Shown: positions 58,992 through 64,000 of the stretch, in pieces | How the letters are laid out: each line of letters starts with the position of its first letter | Position numbering within the stretch: the stretch's first letter is position 1 | NCBI GenBank assembly: GCA_016214695.1 | Contig: JACRNY010000003.1 | Coordinates: forward strand, 62,001-126,000 | Origin: Nitrosomonadales bacterium | Lineage (GTDB): Bacteria; Pseudomonadota; Gammaproteobacteria; Burkholderiales; Gallionellaceae | Length of the DNA stretch: 64,000 nt | Reading direction: 5' to 3' | Notes under the pieces: generated by a model | What the model was told of the DNA's origin: nothing | Seen by the model: only the letters and a program-made list of their open reading frames with translations | The model's database searches: none | Made by a program: the position numbers and the translations under genes

Positions 58992-59507
58992 TCACTCAAA
59001 CCAGCGATAGGGTTCGGCCGGCTCGAACAGCACGCTGACCAGCTCCTTCTCGGCGGGCCGCCCGACCTTGGGCTCATAGCCCAGCCGAACGCGGAAACGT
59101 ATCCATTTGCTGCCATCCTTGCCCGACGTAAAGTACTCGCTTCGGTTGAGGACGTAAACCATCTCGCGCGACTGCAGGTCGAACAGCCAGTTGCCGGGGG
59201 CCACCGCTCCGGGGGAGGGTGCATAGAACTCGCCCGCGTAGTTCTGCGGCTTCTGCTGCAGCCAGTTCACCGGATTGTCGATCATCAGACTGTCCAGTTC
59301 CTTGCGATTGTCCGCACCGCGGGCCACCAGCGCACCGTAACGCAACACCAGCGCGCTCTGGATCGCCCCGGAGACCTGTTGCATGGCGGTCTTCTCGGCC
59401 TGCTCCTGATAGAACGGGACGCGCATCAGGAACAAGCCGGCCAGCACCACCACGATGATGATGACGATGATGAGTTCGATGAGGGTGAAGCCGCGCCCGG
59501 TCTTCAT
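58992..59507 (-). CDS. mshF: MSHA minor pilin MshF
   Basis: 171 residues from the ATG at 59507 (ATGA overlap with mshG). Leader [25 protein letters not shown] with E5. The C-terminal domain holds KWIRFRVRLGYEPKVGRPAE. Follows mshG as in Vibrio MSHA loci. Confidence 0.85.
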   Translation of the reverse strand: MKTGRGFTLIELIIVIIIVVVLAGLFLMRVPFYQEQAEKTAMQQVSGAIQSALVLRYGALVARGADNRKELDSLMIDNPVNWLQQKPQNYAGEFYAPSPGAVAPGNWLFDLQSREMVYVLNRSEYFTSGKDGSKWIRFRVRLGYEPKVGRPAEKELVSVLFEPAEPYRWFE

Positions 59508-60748
59508 CAGTGCAACGCCGCCTTGCCCAGGTCCCACATCGGCAGGAAGATGCCCAGCGCGAGGATCAGCACCAGCCCGCCCAGCAGCACGATCATGATC
59601 GGCTCGATGTTGGCACTGAGGGACTTGATCTCGTATTCCACTTCGCGCTCGTACATGCCGGCGATCTCGAACATGAGACCATCCATATCGCCAGTCTCTT
59701 CGCCCACGGCGATCATCTGCAGCACGGTGGGATTGAACACCCCGGTCGCCGCCGCCGTGCGCAGGATGCTCTCGCCGCGCTCGACACCGTCGCGCATCTG
59801 CTCGACGCGGCTGCGCATGTATTCGTTGTCCACCACCAGCGCCACCGTGTTCAAACCCTGCACGATGGGGATGCCGCTCTTGAACGACAGTGCCAGGCTG
59901 CGCGCGAAGCGCGCCAGCGTCGCCTTCATGATGATGCGGCCGGCGATGGGGATATGGAACTTGTAGCGGTCCCATTTGTAGCGACCGTCCACGGTATTGA
60001 TCCAGGAGCGGAAGCCGACCACAGCCCCGACCAGCACCGCCAGCAGGAGGGGCCAGAAAGTCACCATGAAGTTCGAGAAACCGATCAGCACCCGGGTCAT
60101 CAGCGGGAGTTCGGCGTGGAAGCCCTCGAACACCTTGACGAAGGCCGGGATGACGAAGATGTTGACGATGACAATGGCGATCGCCATGGCGATCACGACG
60201 AACATCGGGTAGCGCACCGCCGATTTGATGCGTTCCTTCATGTCTTTTTCGAATTCGAGATGCTCATACAGACGCAGGAAGGTCTGGTCCAGCATGCCGG
60301 TCATCTCGCCGACCTGCACCATGCTGAGATAGAAGGGGGAGAACACCTTGGGGTGGCGGCGCATCGCGGTGGACAGCTCCCGGCCGCTGTCCAGGCTCTC
60401 GCGCAGATCCTGCAACATCGCGGAGAAGACCGGGTTACGGGTGGATTCCTGCAGGCCGGCCAGCGCGCGCATGATCGGGACGCCGGCCTTGAGCAGGGTG
60501 TACATCTGGCGGCTGAACAGCATCAGCTCCAGCGTGTCGACTTTCTTCTCGGTCGACAGACGCTTCCACAAACTGATCTGCTCCGGGGTGGTACCACTGC
60601 GCATGGCCTGCGATGTAAGCTTGATCTCGGTCGGCGTGATCCCGGTGTTCAGCAACTGGTCGGCGATGGCGCCGCTGTCCAGCCCTTCCAGCGAACCCTG
60701 CACCAGCTCGCCGCGCGCACTTCTACCCTTATAGGCGAATACCGGCAT
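59507..60748 (-). CDS. mshG: MSHA platform protein MshG (PilC/GspF family)
   Basis: 413 residues. Two T2SSF domains with three TM segments (MFVVIAMAIAIVIVNIFVIP, WPLLLAVLVGAVVGFRSWI, MIVLLGGLVLILALGIFLPM). Motifs MLFSRQMYTLLKAGVPI and VGEMTGMLDQTFLRLYEHLE are those of PilC/GspF. Inner-membrane rotor for pilus assembly, driven by MshE. Coupled to mshE (60748). Confidence 0.95.
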   Translation of the reverse strand: MPVFAYKGRSARGELVQGSLEGLDSGAIADQLLNTGITPTEIKLTSQAMRSGTTPEQISLWKRLSTEKKVDTLELMLFSRQMYTLLKAGVPIMRALAGLQESTRNPVFSAMLQDLRESLDSGRELSTAMRRHPKVFSPFYLSMVQVGEMTGMLDQTFLRLYEHLEFEKDMKERIKSAVRYPMFVVIAMAIAIVIVNIFVIPAFVKVFEGFHAELPLMTRVLIGFSNFMVTFWPLLLAVLVGAVVGFRSWINTVDGRYKWDRYKFHIPIAGRIIMKATLARFARSLALSFKSGIPIVQGLNTVALVVDNEYMRSRVEQMRDGVERGESILRTAAATGVFNPTVLQMIAVGEETGDMDGLMFEIAGMYEREVEYEIKSLSANIEPIMIVLLGGLVLILALGIFLPMWDLGKAALH

Positions 60749-62451
60749 CAGTCTTCCACTTGGTTGCTGATGCGCATCACCTCAGCCACCGATGTGTGGC
60801 CCAGCTTCATCTCGCGCAGGGCGGCATCGAGCAGGGTGCGGCCTTTGAGATGGTCGCGTGCGACTTGCATGAAATGCGCATTGTCCTCATGCGCAGCGGC
60901 ATCCACCAGCGCCTGACTCATCTCCAGCATCTCGTACACGCCCATGCGACCGTGGTAACCGGTGCCGTTGCAATGCGAACAGCCGCGGCCGTGCAGCAAG
61001 GTGCCCCAGTCGCCGCGCGCGACACCCTCCGCCTCCAGCCACTCAGTCTCTTGCGGTGTGGGCACATGCGTCTCGCTGCAGCTCTCGCACACGCGGCGCA
61101 ACAGTCGCTGCGCCAGCACGGCCTGCACCGACGACGCCACCATGTATTTCGGCGCGCCCATATCGACCAGGCGGAACAGCGTACCCGCAGTATCGCGCGT
61201 GTGCAGCGTGGAGAACACCAGGTGACCGGTCATCGCCGCGCGCATGCCGATCTGCGCAGTCTCGGCATCGCGCATTTCGCCGACGAGGATGACATCCGGG
61301 TCCTGGCGCAACGCGGAGCGCAGCACGCGCGAGAAAGTCAGCTCGATCTTCTCGTTCACCTGCACCTGGTTGATGCCGGGCAGGCGGTACTCGACCGGGT
61401 CTTCCACGGTGATGATCTTCTGGTCGACGGTGTTGATCTCGGCCAGGCCCGCATACAGGGTGGTGGTCTTGCCGGAACCGGTGGGGCCGGTGACCAGCAC
61501 CATGCCGTTGCTGCGCTGGATGATCTCGCGGAAACGCTTGAGCATGTCGGCCGGCATGCCGAGCTTGTCCAGAGTGAGGAAGCTGCCGCTCTGGTTGAGC
61601 AGGCGCATCACCACCGATTCACCGTACTGGGTCGGCATGGTGGAGATACGTACATCCACCGCCTGGTCGCGTACGCGGATATTGAAACGACCGTCCTGCG
61701 GCAAACGCTTCTCGGAGATGTCCAGGCCGGACATCAGCTTCAGGCGCAGAGCGAGCGAAGGCGCGATCTTGCTGTCGGCCTCGGTCTGCAGGTGCAGCGC
61801 ACCGTCGATGCGGAAACGGATCTGCACGCGCGTTTCCTGCGGTTCGATGTGGATATCGGAAGCGCGCACCTGGGTGGCATCGTCGAACATGGTCTGCAGC
61901 AGTTTGACCACCGGCGCCTCTTCCACGCCGACGGTGTCGCTCAGCGCACCGAAGTCGATGTAGGTGTCGCCCAGCTCCTCGGAGACCGCCTTGGCCAGGC
62001 CGGAGATCTCTTCGGTGCGGCGATAGACACGGTCGATGGTCTCCAGCAGCTGGCCTTCGGTGACCACGGCAACGTCGATGTCGCGTTTGAGCAGGCGCGC
62101 TATCTCGTCGAATGCGAACAGATCCGTCGGGTCGGCCATGCCGACCAGCAGCACGCCGTTGCGCTCCTCCAGCGCGACCGCGCGAAAGCGCCGCGCCTGG
62201 TTCTCCGGCAGACGGCGCACGATCTCGAGATTGACGTTGTAGTACTTGAGGTTGATGTACGGGATGTTGAGCTGCTTGGCGATCGCTTCGGAGATCTGGT
62301 CTTCGCTGACGAAGGCGTTGTCCACCAGCACGCGGCCGAGCTTGCGGCCGCTGCGCTTCTGTTGCTCCAGCGCGAACTGGAGTTGATCCATTGAGATGAG
62401 TTTCTGCTGTACCAGCAGATCGCCTAAGCGGATTTTCTCCGGACGCGCCAT
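60748..62451 (-). CDS. mshE: MSHA extension ATPase MshE
   Basis: 567 residues from the ATG at 62451 (MARPEKIRLGDLLVQQ). N-terminal MshEN domain with two tandem motifs (RLGDLLVQQKLISMDQLQ from residue 8 and KLGRVLVDNAFVSEDQIS from 37), the fold that binds c-di-GMP in Vibrio MshE. The C-terminal PilB-like hexameric ATPase has Walker A GPTGSGKTTT, Asp box ITVEDPVEY, Walker B LVGEMRDAETA, His box TGHLVFSTLHT and a zinc-type four-cysteine site (CESC and CSHC). First gene of the msh locus, divergent from trmL (92 bases between). mshT/pilT is not present here. Confidence 0.95.
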   Translation of the reverse strand: MARPEKIRLGDLLVQQKLISMDQLQFALEQQKRSGRKLGRVLVDNAFVSEDQISEAIAKQLNIPYINLKYYNVNLEIVRRLPENQARRFRAVALEERNGVLLVGMADPTDLFAFDEIARLLKRDIDVAVVTEGQLLETIDRVYRRTEEISGLAKAVSEELGDTYIDFGALSDTVGVEEAPVVKLLQTMFDDATQVRASDIHIEPQETRVQIRFRIDGALHLQTEADSKIAPSLALRLKLMSGLDISEKRLPQDGRFNIRVRDQAVDVRISTMPTQYGESVVMRLLNQSGSFLTLDKLGMPADMLKRFREIIQRSNGMVLVTGPTGSGKTTTLYAGLAEINTVDQKIITVEDPVEYRLPGINQVQVNEKIELTFSRVLRSALRQDPDVILVGEMRDAETAQIGMRAAMTGHLVFSTLHTRDTAGTLFRLVDMGAPKYMVASSVQAVLAQRLLRRVCESCSETHVPTPQETEWLEAEGVARGDWGTLLHGRGCSHCNGTGYHGRMGVYEMLEMSQALVDAAAHEDNAHFMQVARDHLKGRTLLDAALREMKLGHTSVAEVMRISNQVED

Positions 62452-62543
62452 AATTCCCCCTGTGTGACTTTTCCAGACACTGACTGATAAACGGAAGTTA
62501 GCCGTTTTTCCCCATACTGACAAGCATTTCGAGTGGTTTCCTG

Positions 62544-63014
62544 ATGTTCAATGTGATTCTTTACCAGCCGGAGATACCACCCAATACCGGCAACATCATC
62601 CGCCTGTGCGCCAATACCGGCGCACAGTTGCATCTGATCCGTCCGCTCGGTTTCGACCTCGATGACAGACAGCTGCGCCGCGCCGGACTGGATTACCATG
62701 AATACGCGCGCGTCCGGGTTTACGACAGTCTTGTCGAATGTCTGGACAGTCTCGGCGATGTCAGGACCTTCGCCTTCACCACCAAGGCTTCGCACCCCTA
62801 CCATGAAGTACCTTACCAGCGCGGGGATGCGTTCCTGTTCGGCCCGGAGAGCCGCGGCCTGCCTGCGGAAGTGTTAGCAGCATTCGTGCCCGAACGGCGC
62901 CTGCGTTTGCCGATGCTGCCGGACAACCGCAGCCTGAATCTGTCGAACACGGTGGCCGTGGCGGTGTTCGAAGCGTGGCGCCAGTGCGGATTCAAAAACA
63001 GTACCGAGTTCTGA
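62544..63014 (+). CDS. trmL: tRNA (cytidine(34)-2'-O)-methyltransferase
   Basis: 156 residues. SPOUT methyltransferase that modifies the wobble base of tRNA-Leu isoacceptors. Knot motifs LYQPEIPPNTGNIIRLCANT, FLFGPESRGLP and RSLNLSNTVAVAVFEAWRQ. The last residues (STEF) and the stop are part of a repeat that also supplies the end of gpsA. Confidence 0.95.
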   Translation: MFNVILYQPEIPPNTGNIIRLCANTGAQLHLIRPLGFDLDDRQLRRAGLDYHEYARVRVYDSLVECLDSLGDVRTFAFTTKASHPYHEVPYQRGDAFLFGPESRGLPAEVLAAFVPERRLRLPMLPDNRSLNLSNTVAVAVFEAWRQCGFKNSTEF

Positions 63015-63034
63015 GTTCCCAGTACCGAGCCGCC

Positions 63035-63069
63035 GCACTCAGCACTCAGCACTCAGCACTCAGCACTCA
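63035..63069. repeat. Five 7-bp repeats (GCACTCA) between trmL and gpsA
   Basis: GCACTCA x5 in tandem, preceded by CCGAGTTCTGAGTTCCCAG-type sequence and followed by GAACTCATGA. The stops of the two convergent genes lie in its flanks, both reading GAGTTCTGA on their own strand. Same heptamer as in dnaE (19227-19247). Confidence 0.92.
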
Positions 63070-63999
63070 GAACTCATGACCAGGTTGACGGCTGAGCAAT
63101 GCCTCGACCGCCTTGTCGGCAGCGAGGTTCTCGTACAACACGCGGTACACCCCCTCGCAGATGGGCATGTCGACACCCTGCTGCTGCGCGATGCGATGCA
63201 CTTCACGCGCGGTATAGACGCCTTCGGCCACATGCCCGAGTTCATTGAGGATGTTGGCCAGCGATTTATGCTGCGCCAGCAGCATGCCGACCTGGCGGTT
63301 GCGCGACAGGTCGCCGGTGCAGGTGAGGATAAGGTCGCCTACACCGGACAGGCCGCCCAGCGTCTCCGCCTTGCCGCCCATCTTCAAACCCAGTCGCGAC
63401 ATCTCTGCCAGACCGCGCGTGAGCAGGGCGGCACGGGCATTGAGCCCCATCTGCATGCCGTCGCAGATGCCCGCCGCGATGGCCAGCACGTTCTTGACCG
63501 CACCGCCGATCTCCACCCCCACCACATCGGTACTGGAATAGATGCGCAAACGCGGATGATGCAGGGCTTTCGCCGTACGCTGCGCGAACTCGCCATCACT
63601 GGAGGCCAGCGTCATCGCCGTGGGCTGGTTGCGCGCGACTTCCTGCGCGAAGCTCGGGCCGGACAGAACGCCGCGCGGGAAAGCGGCGGGCAACACCTCT
63701 TCCGCGATCTGGTGCGGGAAGCGCGAAGTCTCGCTCTCGAAACCCTTGCATACCCAGATCACCGAAACTGGCGAAGGCAGGCTGGCAAGCTGCTGCAGCG
63801 TGCTGCGCAAACCGGCGACCGGAACGGCGACGATGACCAGCTCGGCGTCAGCCAATGTATCGTTCAATGAAGTGGAAAGTCGGAGTTCGGCGGGAAGCGG
63901 GACATCCGGCAGGAAACGCTGGTTGTAGCGTTCGCGCACCATCACCTCTATCTCGCCGGCGTCACGGGACCACAGCGTGACTTGATGGCGCGGCGCGAA
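63067..63999 (-). CDS. gpsA: Glycerol-3-phosphate dehydrogenase [NAD(P)+], C-terminal part (5' end outside window)
   Basis: The frame is open to the window edge (FAPRHQVTLWSRDAGEIE), so the N-terminal GxGxxG motif is missing only because of the boundary. Visible blocks include IVAVPVAGLRSTLQQL, the catalytic lysine region GAVKNVLAIAAGICDGM, GLAEMSRLG, and SGVGDLILTCTGDLSRNR. Makes sn-glycerol-3-phosphate for phospholipid synthesis. The C-terminal HEF and stop come from the heptamer repeat region. Confidence 0.96.
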   Translation of the reverse strand, partial: FAPRHQVTLWSRDAGEIEVMVRERYNQRFLPDVPLPAELRLSTSLNDTLADAELVIVAVPVAGLRSTLQQLASLPSPVSVIWVCKGFESETSRFPHQIAEEVLPAAFPRGVLSGPSFAQEVARNQPTAMTLASSDGEFAQRTAKALHHPRLRIYSSTDVVGVEIGGAVKNVLAIAAGICDGMQMGLNARAALLTRGLAEMSRLGLKMGGKAETLGGLSGVGDLILTCTGDLSRNRQVGMLLAQHKSLANILNELGHVAEGVYTAREVHRIAQQQGVDMPICEGVYRVLYENLAADKAVEALLSRQPGHEF

Positions 64000-64000
64000 A

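Overview
The window is a GC-rich bacterial chromosome segment. The family signals (an MSHA pilus locus, a bioB-F-H-C-D operon, a REP/RAYT pair, a group-4-hydrogenase-like membrane complex, many LPP20 and FecR envelope proteins) fit a betaproteobacterium, perhaps of the Nitrosomonadales/Gallionellaceae type. That placement is inference from gene content, not from a search. Most genes lie on the minus strand in tightly packed operons, with many 4-bp ATGA or GTGA overlaps.

Layout. 1-1.7 kb: the 3' part of metG, then convergent mscL. 1.7-2.4 kb: a REP-associated transposase framed by two inverted REP sequences. 2.4-10.1 kb: a hyf-like operon (hyfB-C-E-F-G-I in transcription order). Its large subunit lacks the nickel-ligand cysteines, and an AT-rich pair of small ORFs sits inside it. 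10.1-16.2 kb: a cluster of secreted and lipid-anchored envelope proteins (transglutaminase-like protein, three LPP20 lipoproteins, FecR-domain protein, a 51-residue lipoprotein, a beta-barrel, a coiled-coil protein). 16.5-21 kb: a Crp/Fnr regulator and dnaE. 21.1-24.1 kb: a small hypothetical gene, tRNA-Ser(CGA) with a duplicated 3' end, mltF and an SDR gene. 24.2-28.5 kb: an ABC exporter operon with a LolA-like protein and an outer-membrane protein. 28.6-43.5 kb: a long co-directional run, bioB-bioF-bioH-bioC-bioD-tauE/safE-like-sco-hybrid kinase-response regulator-ftsK-lolA-rarA-GxxExxY-serS. 43.5-44.3 kb: comF. 44.3-62.5 kb: a complete MSHA (type IVa-like) pilus locus in the order mshE-G-F-orf-A-C-D-O-P-Q-I-I2-J-K-L-M-N, with a convincing sigma-54 promoter in front of the major pilin. 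62.5-64 kb: trmL and the 3' part of gpsA.

The most unusual feature is how heavily this otherwise ordinary chromosome is seeded with short palindromic repeats of several unrelated families. Some lie between operon genes. In at least five genes (dnaE, bioF, bioH, the tauE/safE-like gene and an outer-membrane protein gene) a repeat sits inside the reading frame and is translated as an extra loop, much like the palindromic elements of Rickettsia. One family, with a CACAGAG-rich arm, occurs at three loci. At one of them two perfect 31-bp inverted copies exactly frame a GxxExxY gene, and at all three loci the end of the element supplies the TAG stop codon of the upstream gene. This looks like a possible undescribed mobile element with two gene-less derivatives. 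The second candidate system is the envelope cluster at 10.1-16.2 kb, where two different secreted proteins share an EFxxY motif with the same 11/18-residue spacing.
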